Position numbers and translations under genes: made by a program. The notes under the pieces were generated by a model. It was not told the DNA's origin. It saw only the letters and a program-made list of their open reading frames with translations, and made no database searches. From Neisseria perflava (GTDB lineage: Bacteria > Pseudomonadota > Gammaproteobacteria > Burkholderiales > Neisseriaceae), in contig NZ_CP136962.1 in assembly GCF_002863305.2 (NCBI RefSeq), positions 806,001 to 870,000 of the forward strand: 64,000 nucleotides of DNA. Direction: 5' to 3'. Numbering within the stretch: the stretch's first letter is position 1; each line of letters starts with the position of its first letter. This document shows, one piece after another, positions 37,009 through 46,513 of the stretch.

Positions 37009-39207
37009 TTAGAACTTCAGTTGTACGGTTGCGGCAAAATTACGGCCGGTTTCGGTGTACAAGTCCATCACACTGGTACGGCTCATGCCGGCAACGTCGG
37101 CGTGCTGCCAGTATTTTTTGTTGCCGACGTTGTAAATGTTTGCGCCGATTTCGAGGTTTTTAAACGGTTTGTACCATGCGCCGACATCCCATACGCCATA
37201 ACCCGGCGCTTGGAAAACAGTATCGCTGCTGACGCGGCTGTGTTTTTTCGACCAGCGCAGCTTGGTGCCGACACCCCATTTTTCCTGAGTGTAATCCAAA
37301 CCCAAAACGCCGTTGAGCGGATAAGCGGAATCCAACGGTTTGCCGTCCTGCTGCTCACCGCGCATCCAAGCGATGCTGCCGGAGACTTGCCAGCCCGGCA
37401 GGAATTTGTAGGCGGCAGAAGCTTCAGCACCGTAGGTTTTGACGTGATCAAGGTTTTGATATTGGTACTGGATAATCGGGCGTCTGCCAACGGTAGAGGT
37501 ACCGATTTCAGTGCGGTTGATGAAGTTGCGGTAACGGTTGTAGAACGCGGTGACTTGCGCACGGGCGCGTTCGTTTTTGAACTTCATCCCCAATTCAAAG
37601 CTGTTGGAGCGTTCGGATTTGAGGTTGGCATTGGGAATGACCGCATAGCCGTAGGTCGTATTGGCAAACGCCATGGTTGCGCTGTCAAACGGCGGCGTGC
37701 GGAAGCCTTGGGAATAAGTGGCAAAACCGGTGAACTGCTCACCCATCGGCACACTCAGGCGCAGGCTGGGCGTAAACGCGGAATCACTGAAGCGCGTCGC
37801 CGTTCCGCTGGGATTGGCATTGAGATAGGCTTGGTCGGTCGACGTGTTCAGCTTGTCTTTTTCGTAACGCAAGGCCGGAGTTAGAACGATGCCGTTGCCG
37901 AAGGTCAGGCTGTCTTGTGCGTAAACACTGAACGTTTTGCGCTTGCTGTCGGGGAAGGTTTTATTCGGATAGGTGCTGCCTGCATAAACTTTGCTGACGG
38001 CGCCGGTCAGATTGTCCACTGTCAGACTGTCGCGCGGACGGGCGGTCTCGGTGTGTTTGTATTCGGCACCGGCAACGACGGTTTGTTTGACCGCGCCGTC
38101 AAACTCCCACACGCTACGTCCGTTCAGCCCGCGTATGGTCTGATTGAAACCGTAGTCGGAATAACGGGTCGAGTTACCTAATTGGCGCGCGCCCATACGC
38201 GTAATGCTCGCATCGACGGCATCGTCTTCCGTACGCAGTTTTTGCTGATAGGCAGTCAGGTTGGCTTCTTTCAGACGGCCTTCGCCAGTGTAGCGGTAGC
38301 CTGCTTCGATACGTTGACGGCGGATACGGTCGCGAGCATTGCTCTCAGATGTTGTGATGGTTACCGGCCCGCGCGATTGCGAACCCAAGCCGTTTGCCAA
38401 TACGGTATCGTTGGCGTGGTAATACTGTTCGTACAAAGTTTCCAAGCGGTGGCGTTCGTTGCCGATATTGCCTTTCGCCAAGATATTGTAGGCATTGTTT
38501 TTCTGAGGGTTGGTGGCAGTACGCGCAGCCGAGTAGCTGGTATCGCTGCCCATGTTTTCGGTTTCATGACCTTGACGGCGCGTCAGCATCAGCAGACCTT
38601 CGGCGTTTTCATGGAAACCTGCCACAGTCGCCGTTACGCCATGGCTGCGGTCACGGCTGCGGTAACCGTGTTTCAAACCAAAATAACCGCGTTTGCCTTC
38701 ATCGACGAAATCACTCGGAGAGAGCGTCACCATATTCACCACGCCGCCGAGCGCGTCGCTGCCATACAGCGCGGAATAAGGACCTTTTACAATATCGACC
38801 TGCTTGAGCGTGTCGCTTTCGACCATATCACGTCCCGAAATCGCGCCGTTGGAGCCGCCGCCTGCATAAGATTCGGGAATGCGCACGCCGTCCACCATCA
38901 TCAGAATGCGGTTGCCGTCTATGCCTCGGATATTGATACCCGCATGACCGCGGCGGTTATTGTCTGACGGTACGCTGACGCCGGATTCATACATCACGAT
39001 ATCGTCCAAATTCTGCGCCGAGGCTTGATTCAAGGTTTTACGTCCTATAACCGACACATTCGGCGCGGCTTTATCCAAGGTTTGCGCATTGCGGTCAGCC
39101 GTGACCACCACAGGCTCTATTTCTGCCTGAGCCACCGGCATCTGAGCCGCATATAACTGTCCGGAAAAAACCGCCCCTATTACACAGGCAATCGCTTTCT
39201 TTTTCAT
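37009..39207 (-). CDS. TonB-dependent heme/hemoglobin-type receptor
   Basis: A 732-residue outer-membrane receptor: signal peptide (to about residue 20), TonB box-like EPVVVTA (residues 31-37), plug domain with NIRGIDGNRILMMVDGVRIP and VKGPYSALYGSDALGGVVN, and a beta-barrel ending in Phe. In the barrel, FRTPPFDSATM and PNANLKSERSNSFELG match the FRAP/NPNL-type motifs of heme receptors. It belongs with the hemoglobin/heme receptor group (HmbR/HemR/HutA-like). It brings heme to the periplasmic binder encoded next. A Fur-like site is upstream. Confidence 0.85.
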   Translation of the reverse strand: MKKKAIACVIGAVFSGQLYAAQMPVAQAEIEPVVVTADRNAQTLDKAAPNVSVIGRKTLNQASAQNLDDIVMYESGVSVPSDNNRRGHAGINIRGIDGNRILMMVDGVRIPESYAGGGSNGAISGRDMVESDTLKQVDIVKGPYSALYGSDALGGVVNMVTLSPSDFVDEGKRGYFGLKHGYRSRDRSHGVTATVAGFHENAEGLLMLTRRQGHETENMGSDTSYSAARTATNPQKNNAYNILAKGNIGNERHRLETLYEQYYHANDTVLANGLGSQSRGPVTITTSESNARDRIRRQRIEAGYRYTGEGRLKEANLTAYQQKLRTEDDAVDASITRMGARQLGNSTRYSDYGFNQTIRGLNGRSVWEFDGAVKQTVVAGAEYKHTETARPRDSLTVDNLTGAVSKVYAGSTYPNKTFPDSKRKTFSVYAQDSLTFGNGIVLTPALRYEKDKLNTSTDQAYLNANPSGTATRFSDSAFTPSLRLSVPMGEQFTGFATYSQGFRTPPFDSATMAFANTTYGYAVIPNANLKSERSNSFELGMKFKNERARAQVTAFYNRYRNFINRTEIGTSTVGRRPIIQYQYQNLDHVKTYGAEASAAYKFLPGWQVSGSIAWMRGEQQDGKPLDSAYPLNGVLGLDYTQEKWGVGTKLRWSKKHSRVSSDTVFQAPGYGVWDVGAWYKPFKNLEIGANIYNVGNKKYWQHADVAGMSRTSVMDLYTETGRNFAATVQLKF

Positions 39208-39809
39208 TACACAACCTTATTATTTGAATAAAAATGGTTTGCATTTATAAAACAAATAGGCGGTTTTTGCAAGTTTAGAAACTGCAAGATACCAATAACA
39301 ACTAACAACCATTTCTAATCGCAAAATACAGTATGACGCAGCTAAATCAGTAATTCATGAACCAGGGGCAAAGTACCCGACCTTGTCAGCGTAGAAAACC
39401 CATCCGCCGTCTTTGACCAAAAATCTCACATCAGCAATTGAGAAGCCGACACCTTCGTCGGCAAAAATCAGAAAAGCGTATCGCCGAAAAAACATTTAGC
39501 TGACAAAGCTCTAAGTGTTTTATTCTTGAATCTGTTCCAACCACTGGGATCCGGATGTTGCTTTTGAAATCCGAATCCAAGCCTGTCTGAAATATTCAAA
39601 CAAGTTTTTATTTGTTCCTCTTATCCCTCACCCTTCTATTTACCTCAAACTCAAAAAACATTTCCATATTATTAAAAATTATTTAGAATTTCACAAAATT
39701 ATAAATAATAATCAAACTTATTTGTATTATTTTAGTCAGAGTGTAATCGCATCTATTTGGTCTATCTCATTCAGACGGCCTTACCAATCAAGTTATATGG
39801 ATACATTCT
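39208..39809. other. Divergent intergenic region with Fur-like sites and an IS end remnant
   Basis: About 600 bases between two divergent TonB-dependent receptor genes. GAATAAAAATGGTTTGCAT (39226-39244), just before the minus-strand receptor, read on its own strand resembles ATGCAAA-C-CATTTTTATTC-type Fur boxes; AATAATAATCAAACTTATTT (39704-39723) is a weaker one for the plus-strand receptor. TGTTGCTTTTGAAATCCGAA (about 39553-39572) matches the end of the IS30-type remnant at 20.3 kb. No gene seen. Confidence 0.45.
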
Positions 39810-42800
39810 ATGCAACCGATCAAAGTCACCACCCTCTCCGCCTGCATCGCCACCATTGGTTTAGTCCCTGCCGTTTATGCTGCAGATAATTCGACAGTTA
39901 TTCTCGATACCATCACTGTCAAAGGAACTCGAAATAAGGATGAAATCGGTAAAAACCGGGTTTATACCCGCGAAATCGTCAATCTTTACAAAGGCAAAAA
40001 CGAAGTCGAAACCTTCAAGGGCAACACCGTATCCGACCTTTTAAGCGGTATGTCCGGCGTGTACAGCGGCGACGCGCGCAACAGCGGCGCGTTGGATCCC
40101 AATATACGCGGCGTACAGGGACAGGGACGGATTCCCGTTACCATTGACGGCACGGAGCAGGCGATTACCGTCTGGCGCGGCTACGCGGGCGCAAATAACC
40201 GCAACTACGTCGACCCCAACATCATCAGCAGCATTTCCATCGAAAAAGGCCCCTCGTTCAGCCGTGATATGAAAAGCGGCATAGGCGGCTCCGTCGCCCT
40301 GAAAACCATCGATGCTGACGATATTGTCCCCGAAGGGCAGCAATACGGTTTTGAAGTGAAGGCGGAAGCTGCCAACAATTCCATCAAGCGGCGTGAGAAT
40401 GCTTATGAACATTCGGTCGATTATCGAACCTTGCCTGTTCCCGCAGTAGCAACGGGCGGTATTTGGCGTTCGTTTTTTGACGATACCGACCGAATCGACC
40501 AGCGTTTCAACGGACGCAATAAATTTGGGGAGGATAAAGCCTACCGCATTGCCGCTGCCACCAAGCAGGACAATTTCGATGCCATGCTCGCCTACGCCTA
40601 CCGCAGTAAAGGCAATTATTTCTCCGGCAAAAAAGGCGCGGAACGCTACGGCTATATCGGTCCTTGGACACAAGAAACTTTAGACGAATTAAAACGTCGT
40701 CAAGAAGAAGCCGCTGCCAAGGGCGAGAAATTTTACGGCAGTGAAAACATGCTGGGCGCACCCAATATTTCAAAAATCGGACTTTTCTACCATCCGGGCG
40801 GAGAAGTCAGCAATACCTCACTCGAAACCAAATCATGGGTAGGTAAAACCACCTTCCGTCTGCCGAACCGCCAAACGCTCAAATTCGGTCTGCGCCATAC
40901 CGATTCCACGTTCGGCGAAATCATGCCTTCGCGCATTATCGGCCCCATCAGTTGGGATGCGTCCGTCCTCAACAAAATTGCCGAATGGCCGCAGGCATGG
41001 GTAAAACAGCGTTCCTACAATATCGACTATTCGTGGAAGCCCGAGGGCAGCCGTTGGATAGATTTCGATGCCACGCTTTGGACAACGCGCACCAATTCCA
41101 AAACCAATACCGCAGGCGGCTCGCCCGGCGATACCGTTTATGAGGACAACAAATTTCAAATAGCATGGGATGAATACGACAGATGGCAGAAATACACCCC
41201 CGCAGAGCGGCAGGAATTGCTGGATGCAGGAATAGAAGCTCCCAAACCGCCCAAACCCGAAACGCCCAATACCAACGGACGCTTCAACACCATTGAAGGC
41301 AACGCCTATTACGCCCGTAACAACCGGACAGGCTTTCAATTCTCCAACCGTATGAAATTGAGCGACAAACTGTCGCTGACCTTGATGGGCGATTTTCAAA
41401 ACGAAAAACTGACATCGCGCAATGATTTTTCAGACGAGCTGGAGCGGGGAGGATACGACAAATATCGGGAAGAACTTGAAAACAGCACCATCAGGGCAAA
41501 TTATGAATTGAACCAATACGGCGTACCGCGCAACGGCAAGCGGCGAGAATACAATCTGGGCTTTAATTTCCGCTACGAACCCTTCCGCTGGCTGACTTTG
41601 ACGGCAGGTGGGCGATATACCAATTTCCAACTTCAGGATAAAAGCAGACGTTTGGAAAGCGGTACGAATAAGACCGGCGATCCGTTAGAAATGAACAGGG
41701 GGATAAAATACTCGATCGGCAGGGTGGCGACTCCGCAAGAATACGCGGATTACAAGGCAATTGACGATGCTTTGGCGAATGGCAGTCTTGATTATGGAGT
41801 TTTATATGCGACAGATGAATACGCAGAACAAAGAAAAAAACATGCACAAATTAGCCTGACTTCGTTTCAAGTCAATTCACAATTTATTCCGACTTTGACA
41901 GTTGATCGCGAAACATGGGGCAATCCTAATGAAAAGGTGGATTTCTATTGGTTGAAAGACGATAAAGGCCGTCTGAATATGCAGGATCATCCCCTTACCA
42001 ATGGCAGCATTCCTGATTTGCACACCAAAGTCCCTAATCCTGTATATGACCCGTCTATTCCAGACAGTCCGCAATTTGTACCTAAATACTATGCAGCCAG
42101 TGCAAGTGTTTACACAACGCCAATGACCGAAGCCGAAAGACAGAGGGCAATGAAGCAGAAAGGCAGCGGTTGGGTACCCGCATTTTCTGCCACTGTCAAT
42201 TTTACTGATTACAGCCGCGCCTATTTGCGCTATACCGAAACCCTGCGCTACCCCAGCATTTTTGAAGGGACTTACGGCTTTTCTACCGCCGCCGGCTCAT
42301 TCAACCGCATGGGCTATGGCTGGCGGCCTGAACACGCCAAAAACTGGGAAGTCGGCTACATTCATGATTTGACGGGGCTGTTACCGAAAATGAAAAAAGT
42401 GGATTTCCGCATTAACTACTTCCATAACAAGACCGAAAACGTTATCGACAGGGATGACAATCTCGAATTCGAACAATTCGACAGACAAATCCGCAGTGGT
42501 GTCGAGCTGTCCACCCGCTTCGATACCGGACGCGTCTTCGGCAGCCTGAACGTATTCCGCAGCCTGAAAAACAAAATGTGCGACGAAACCTTCCAATGGT
42601 CGACTGTGACTGCGGGAGATGTCGATGCAACATATTTTGCTCAAACTGGCAAAACCATGAGCCGCCCTGTCTGCAATCACGGAGGTTTGAGCGATTCGGG
42701 CTATCTGGCAAGCGCGCTTCAACCTCGTTGGTCGATTGATGCCGAATTGGGCAGCCGCTTTCTTGCCAACAGACTGGAAACAGGCGTGCGCCTTCATTAC

Positions 42801-43079
42801 CACAGCCGCGTCTATGAAAACCGCAATGATGCGTGGCAGCCCCACTACAACGTATTCAATCAATATATGGGAACTAATCATAAACCCCAATATAACGATA
42901 TGCGCTGGCAGCCTGTTGCGGTATGGGATGCCTACCTGCGCTATAAAATCGGCAAAAACCTGACTGCCGAACTGGTGGGCAGCAATCTGACCAACCGCTA
43001 CTACCTCGACCCGATGAGCCGCTCCTATCTGCCCGCACCGGGTAGGACAATACGCATTGGGATAACTGGAAAATGGTAA
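39810..43079 (+). CDS. Large TonB-dependent receptor (TdfF/TdfG-like)
   Basis: A 1089-residue outer-membrane receptor, much longer than usual (about 700). Signal peptide to about residue 24 (VYAAD), TonB-box-like LDTITVKG, plug with NIRGVQGQGRIPVTIDGTEQ and SISIEKGPSFSRDMKSGIGGSVALK, then a barrel with long insertions (for example Pro-rich EAPKPPKPETPNTNGRF) and a final RIGITGKW. Barrel motif YTETLRYPSIFEGTYGFS and TNRYYLDPMSRSYLPAPGR are typical near the end. Size and build recall the gonococcal TdfF/TdfG group; the ligand is unknown. Iron or heme-related use is inferred from neighbours. Confidence 0.8.
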   Translation: MQPIKVTTLSACIATIGLVPAVYAADNSTVILDTITVKGTRNKDEIGKNRVYTREIVNLYKGKNEVETFKGNTVSDLLSGMSGVYSGDARNSGALDPNIRGVQGQGRIPVTIDGTEQAITVWRGYAGANNRNYVDPNIISSISIEKGPSFSRDMKSGIGGSVALKTIDADDIVPEGQQYGFEVKAEAANNSIKRRENAYEHSVDYRTLPVPAVATGGIWRSFFDDTDRIDQRFNGRNKFGEDKAYRIAAATKQDNFDAMLAYAYRSKGNYFSGKKGAERYGYIGPWTQETLDELKRRQEEAAAKGEKFYGSENMLGAPNISKIGLFYHPGGEVSNTSLETKSWVGKTTFRLPNRQTLKFGLRHTDSTFGEIMPSRIIGPISWDASVLNKIAEWPQAWVKQRSYNIDYSWKPEGSRWIDFDATLWTTRTNSKTNTAGGSPGDTVYEDNKFQIAWDEYDRWQKYTPAERQELLDAGIEAPKPPKPETPNTNGRFNTIEGNAYYARNNRTGFQFSNRMKLSDKLSLTLMGDFQNEKLTSRNDFSDELERGGYDKYREELENSTIRANYELNQYGVPRNGKRREYNLGFNFRYEPFRWLTLTAGGRYTNFQLQDKSRRLESGTNKTGDPLEMNRGIKYSIGRVATPQEYADYKAIDDALANGSLDYGVLYATDEYAEQRKKHAQISLTSFQVNSQFIPTLTVDRETWGNPNEKVDFYWLKDDKGRLNMQDHPLTNGSIPDLHTKVPNPVYDPSIPDSPQFVPKYYAASASVYTTPMTEAERQRAMKQKGSGWVPAFSATVNFTDYSRAYLRYTETLRYPSIFEGTYGFSTAAGSFNRMGYGWRPEHAKNWEVGYIHDLTGLLPKMKKVDFRINYFHNKTENVIDRDDNLEFEQFDRQIRSGVELSTRFDTGRVFGSLNVFRSLKNKMCDETFQWSTVTAGDVDATYFAQTGKTMSRPVCNHGGLSDSGYLASALQPRWSIDAELGSRFLANRLETGVRLHYHSRVYENRNDAWQPHYNVFNQYMGTNHKPQYNDMRWQPVAVWDAYLRYKIGKNLTAELVGSNLTNRYYLDPMSRSYLPAPGRTIRIGITGKW

Positions 43080-43107
43080 TGATCAATTAATCATTTTGGG
43101 AGTAAAA

Positions 43108-43141
43108 AGCCGTCTGAACATTGGGTTTCAGACGGCTTTTT
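43108..43141 (+). terminator. Inverted uptake-sequence terminator
   Basis: AAGCCGTCTGAA and TTCAGACGGCTTTTT form a stem with loop CATTGGG and a T tract, 30 bases after the receptor stop. A second uptake sequence at about 43264-43275 precedes the convergent nadC end. Confidence 0.75.
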
Positions 43142-43297
43142 ACATGATGGCTTAGTTATGCCCTACTCTTTCATGTTATATGAAGGTTGAAGCTAAACTG
43201 CATAATTTTTATATCTTCTGCTTTGGAAGCAAAAAGGCTGCTTGAAAATAAAAGGTCTATATTTCAGACGGCCTTTACTTTATAGCAAACTCGAAAT

Positions 43298-44179
43298 TTA
43301 AGCCACGAAATCCAAACCTATGTCCAACGAGCGGCTGCTGTGGGTCAGATAGCCGAGGGCGATGCCGTCCACGCCGGTTTGTGCCACGCGTTTCAGGCGG
43401 TCGAAGCCGATGCCACCCGATGCTTCGCAATAGACGGTGTGGGGGTGGGCGGCTTGCGTATGGCAGCGGTTTGCCGCTTTTTTCAGGGTTTCGTCGTCCA
43501 TGTTGTCCAGCAAAATCCGTTCTGCGCCCGCCACGATGGCTTCGTCCAGTTGTGCCAACGTGTCCACTTCGATTTCCACGCAGGTCAACGGTCCGACCGC
43601 CTGCTTTGCCTGCCGTACGGCTTGGACGATGCTGTCACAATAGGCAAGATGGTTGTCTTTGATGAGGATGGCGTCGTCCAAGCCCATGCGGTGGTTCACA
43701 CCCCCACCTGCTCTGACGGCGTATTTTTGAAGGACGCGAAGCAGTGGGATGGTTTTGCGGCTGCACACGATGTCCACATTGTAACCGGCAACTTCGGCTA
43801 CTGCGCGAGCGGTGGCGGTAGCGATGCCGCTCAAGTGCGTAAGATAGTTGAGCGCGGTGCGCTCGGCGGCGAGCAGCGCGCGGGCGTTGCCTTCGACGGC
43901 GGCAAGCATCTGACCTGCGCGGACGGCTTGCCCGTCTTGGATTTTGGCTTGGAAGCGGACGGACGGATCCATCGTCTGAAAGGCAAGGCGCGCCAAATCC
44001 ATGCCTGCTATTACGCCGTCCTCACGACTGATCAGGAAAAGTTTGGCGGTTTTGTCGAGCGCGATGACGGCGGCGGATGTAATGTCGCCGCGCCTGCCCA
44101 GATCTTCGCTCAAGGCTTGTTCTACCATGGGGCGCAACAGGGTATCGGGGAGAGGAAGAAGATTGTTTTCAGACGACAT
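43298..44179 (-). CDS. nadC: Quinolinate (nicotinate-nucleotide) phosphoribosyltransferase
   Basis: About 293 residues from the ATG at 44177-44179 (MSSENNLLPLPD); this start has a ribosome site (AAAGGAACC), unlike the ATG 15 codons upstream. It converts quinolinate and PRPP to nicotinate mononucleotide, CO2 and PPi in the cytoplasm. Motifs: EDLGRRGDITS, ERTALNYLTHLSGIAT, DIVCSRKTIPLLRVLQKYAVRAGGGVNHRMGL, IKDNHL, and the C-terminal EASGGI and GVDGIALGYLTHS. It works with nadA and nadB nearby, transcribed from the other strand. Confidence 0.93.
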   Translation of the reverse strand: MSSENNLLPLPDTLLRPMVEQALSEDLGRRGDITSAAVIALDKTAKLFLISREDGVIAGMDLARLAFQTMDPSVRFQAKIQDGQAVRAGQMLAAVEGNARALLAAERTALNYLTHLSGIATATARAVAEVAGYNVDIVCSRKTIPLLRVLQKYAVRAGGGVNHRMGLDDAILIKDNHLAYCDSIVQAVRQAKQAVGPLTCVEIEVDTLAQLDEAIVAGAERILLDNMDDETLKKAANRCHTQAAHPHTVYCEASGGIGFDRLKRVAQTGVDGIALGYLTHSSRSLDIGLDFVA

Positions 44180-44253
44180 GAAGGTTCCTTTGTTGAAAAA
44201 TATTGATATTGCCCGATGGGACAAAATTTAATTTGAGGCCGTCTGAAAATCAG

Positions 44254-45192
44254 TTAGCGGCTACCCAGCGGCAGTCCGATATCAGAAATCAGCTGATCAG
44301 GCAGAACGTCATCTCGGAAGCGGTAAAGCTGTGCAGGACGGCCTTTACTGCCTGATACGCCGGTATCCGACGGCTCGATGAGGTTTTGCTGCTGAATCTG
44401 GCGGCGGAAGTTTTGCTTGTGCAGCAATCTGCCGCTGATGGCTTCGATGCTGTTTTGCAGTTGCAGCAGTGTAAATTCGGGCGGCATCAGTTCAAAAATC
44501 ACGGGGCGGTATTTGATTTTGGCTCGTAGGCGGGATAGGGCGGTCGCCAACACGCGGCGGTGGTCGTGGCGCATAGGCTGCCCCGTGAGTGCGAAGTTGA
44601 AGTTTTCCTGAGGCTCGGCGGCTTCCGCTATCAGGCCGCTTTCATACAGCATTTCATAGCGTTGCAAAACGTATTCTTCCGACCAATTTTCAGGTTCTAC
44701 CCCCCAGCACAAATGAATGCGCTTGAGCCGCTTCTGGCGCACTTCCTCCGTATCCGCCAAGTTTGCCCAAATACGCAGGCGGCTGACGATGGCGTCGCGC
44801 TGCCTGCCGTCAGTACGCAAATCTTCCCACGGAAAATAGCCGTAGCAGTCCTGCCATTTTGCGTCGGGGTGCAGGATGCTGTCGGCTGCCTCGCGCACCA
44901 GCCCCAGATAGCTGACGTACAAGACAGGCATGCCTCGCTCGTTTTGGCGGCGCGTATCGACAAAGGTATAAAGCTGTTCTACATAACCCATAGGCTGCGA
45001 TGTCTGCTTGGCGACCCACATTCTGACTCCTGCTTGCAGAGAGTGGCGAAGCGGTGCAAGCAGGCCATTGGGTAATAGCTCTCCTTTAGCAACTGTCAAA
45101 ACCCTCAAGCTGCCGTTTGTAATGGCGATCAGTACAGGAACCAGCTCGACGATACTTTGCGTATTGGCTGCTGTTTCAGGATAGGCATCCAT
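44254..45192 (-). CDS. Nudix-HTH regulator of NAD synthesis (NadQ/NrtR-like)
   Basis: A 312-residue cytoplasmic protein. The N-terminal half resembles a Nudix fold without a proper Nudix box (GYVEQLYTFVDTRRQNERG, VLYVSYLGLVR); the C-terminal part fits a winged-helix domain (FTLLQLQNSIEAISG, LHKQNFRRQI, KGRPAQLYRFR). Such proteins (NrtR; NadQ in alpha- and betaproteobacteria) bind NAD-related ligands and repress NAD genes. Position between nadC and divergent nadA-nadB, with a long palindrome in the shared promoter region, supports this. The exact subfamily is not certain. Confidence 0.78.
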   Translation of the reverse strand: MDAYPETAANTQSIVELVPVLIAITNGSLRVLTVAKGELLPNGLLAPLRHSLQAGVRMWVAKQTSQPMGYVEQLYTFVDTRRQNERGMPVLYVSYLGLVREAADSILHPDAKWQDCYGYFPWEDLRTDGRQRDAIVSRLRIWANLADTEEVRQKRLKRIHLCWGVEPENWSEEYVLQRYEMLYESGLIAEAAEPQENFNFALTGQPMRHDHRRVLATALSRLRAKIKYRPVIFELMPPEFTLLQLQNSIEAISGRLLHKQNFRRQIQQQNLIEPSDTGVSGSKGRPAQLYRFRDDVLPDQLISDIGLPLGSR

Positions 45193-45255
45193 GCGTGGCT
45201 TTCATTCAAGAGAAAACCTTATTGTAAACCAAAGCGGTTTTCAGACGATCTTGCT

Positions 45256-45280
45256 TATTATACTCAAATTGAGCATAATA
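45256..45280. promoter_or_regulatory. Candidate operator palindrome between regulator and nadA
   Basis: A 25-base imperfect palindrome: TATTATACTCAA at 45256-45267 is mirrored by TTGAGCATAATA at 45269-45280. It is 64 bases from the regulator start and 70 from nadA, where a repressor of both would bind. A clear candidate for the NadQ-like protein; binding is inferred. Confidence 0.65.
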
Positions 45281-45349
45281 TAAAAACTATTTCAAAATAT
45301 AAACGGCAAACCTTTATGCCGTCTGAAAAACCAGCCATAAGGAAGTCTC

Positions 45350-46462
45350 ATGCAAACCGCCGCCCGCCGCTCGTTCGATTACGATATGCCCCTCATCCAA
45401 ACGCCGACTTCCGCCTGCCAAATCCGTCAGGCGTGGGCGAAGGTTGCCGACACGCCTGACCGCGAGACGGCAGGTCGTCTGAAAGACGAAATCAAGGCCT
45501 TGCTGAAGCAAAAAAACGCAGTCTTGGTGGCGCATTATTATGTTGATCCGCTGATTCAGGATTTGGCTTTGGAAACAGGCGGATGCGTGGGCGATTCGCT
45601 GGAAATGGCACGCTTCGGCGCGGAACACGAAGCCGATACGCTGGTGGTGGCGGGCGTACGCTTCATGGGCGAGAGCGCAAAAATCCTCTGTCCTGAAAAA
45701 ACAGTGCTGATGCCTGATTTGGAAGCAGAATGTTCTTTGGATTTGGGCTGCCCGGAAGAAGCGTTTTCGGCGTTTTGCGATCAACACCCCGACCGTACGG
45801 TGGTGGTGTACGCCAACACTTCCGCCGCCGTGAAAGCGCGTGCCGACTGGGTGGTAACGTCTTCGGTGGCTTTGGAAATCGTGTCGTATCTGAAATCGCG
45901 TGGCGAGAAGCTGATTTGGGGGCCTGACCGCCACCTCGGCGACTACATACGCCGCGAAACGGGTGCGGATATGCTGCTGTGGCAGGGTTCGTGCATCGTC
46001 CATAACGAATTCAAGGGGCAGGAATTGGCGGCGTTGAAGGCGGAGCATCCCGACGCGGTGGTGCTGGTTCATCCCGAATCGCCGCAAAGCGTCATCGAGC
46101 TGGGCGATGTGGTCGGCTCGACCAGCAAACTGCTCAAAGCCGCCGTATCGCGCCCCGAAAAAAAATTCATCGTGGCGACCGATTTGGGCATCCTGCACGA
46201 AATGCAAAAACAGGCGCCCGACAAAGAATTCATCGCCGCGCCGACGGCGGGCAACGGCGGAAGCTGCAAAAGCTGCGCGTTCTGCCCGTGGATGGCGATG
46301 AATTCGCTGGGCGGCATCAAACACGCCCTGACGAGCGGGCACAACGAAATCCTGTTGGACAGAAAGCTGGGAGAAGCCGCCAAACTGCCTTTGCAGCGTA
46401 TGCTCGACTTCGCGGCAGGGCTGAAGAAAAAAGATGTGTTCAACGGCATGGGCCCCGCCTGA
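45350..46462 (+). CDS. nadA: Quinolinate synthase
   Basis: A 370-residue 4Fe-4S enzyme that condenses iminoaspartate with dihydroxyacetone phosphate to quinolinate. Seen: [78 protein letters not shown] and the C-terminal [15 protein letters not shown] with cluster cysteines. Start [12 protein letters not shown] has AAGGAAG nearby. It is followed by nadB after 51 bases, so they likely form an operon under the palindrome. The long minus-strand frame opposite it is only a shadow. Confidence 0.95.
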   Translation: MQTAARRSFDYDMPLIQTPTSACQIRQAWAKVADTPDRETAGRLKDEIKALLKQKNAVLVAHYYVDPLIQDLALETGGCVGDSLEMARFGAEHEADTLVVAGVRFMGESAKILCPEKTVLMPDLEAECSLDLGCPEEAFSAFCDQHPDRTVVVYANTSAAVKARADWVVTSSVALEIVSYLKSRGEKLIWGPDRHLGDYIRRETGADMLLWQGSCIVHNEFKGQELAALKAEHPDAVVLVHPESPQSVIELGDVVGSTSKLLKAAVSRPEKKFIVATDLGILHEMQKQAPDKEFIAAPTAGNGGSCKSCAFCPWMAMNSLGGIKHALTSGHNEILLDRKLGEAAKLPLQRMLDFAAGLKKKDVFNGMGPA

Positions 46463-46513
46463 TTTGCCGTCCATATTGCCGTTTCAGACGACCTCTCCAA
46501 AAAGGACAACATC

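Noticed and set aside
38182..38967. Plus-strand frame of 261 codons inside the TonB-dependent receptor
   Set aside because: Shadow; the receptor's plug and barrel motifs cover the same bases on the minus strand.
43340..44206. 288-codon plus-strand frame over nadC
   Set aside because: Antisense shadow; nadC motifs are complete on the minus strand and there is no ribosome site for this frame.
45314..46474. 386-codon open frame on the minus strand opposite nadA
   Set aside because: Shadow of the GC-rich nadA gene; its low-complexity His/Arg/Phe-rich translation matches no family and nadA is unmistakable.
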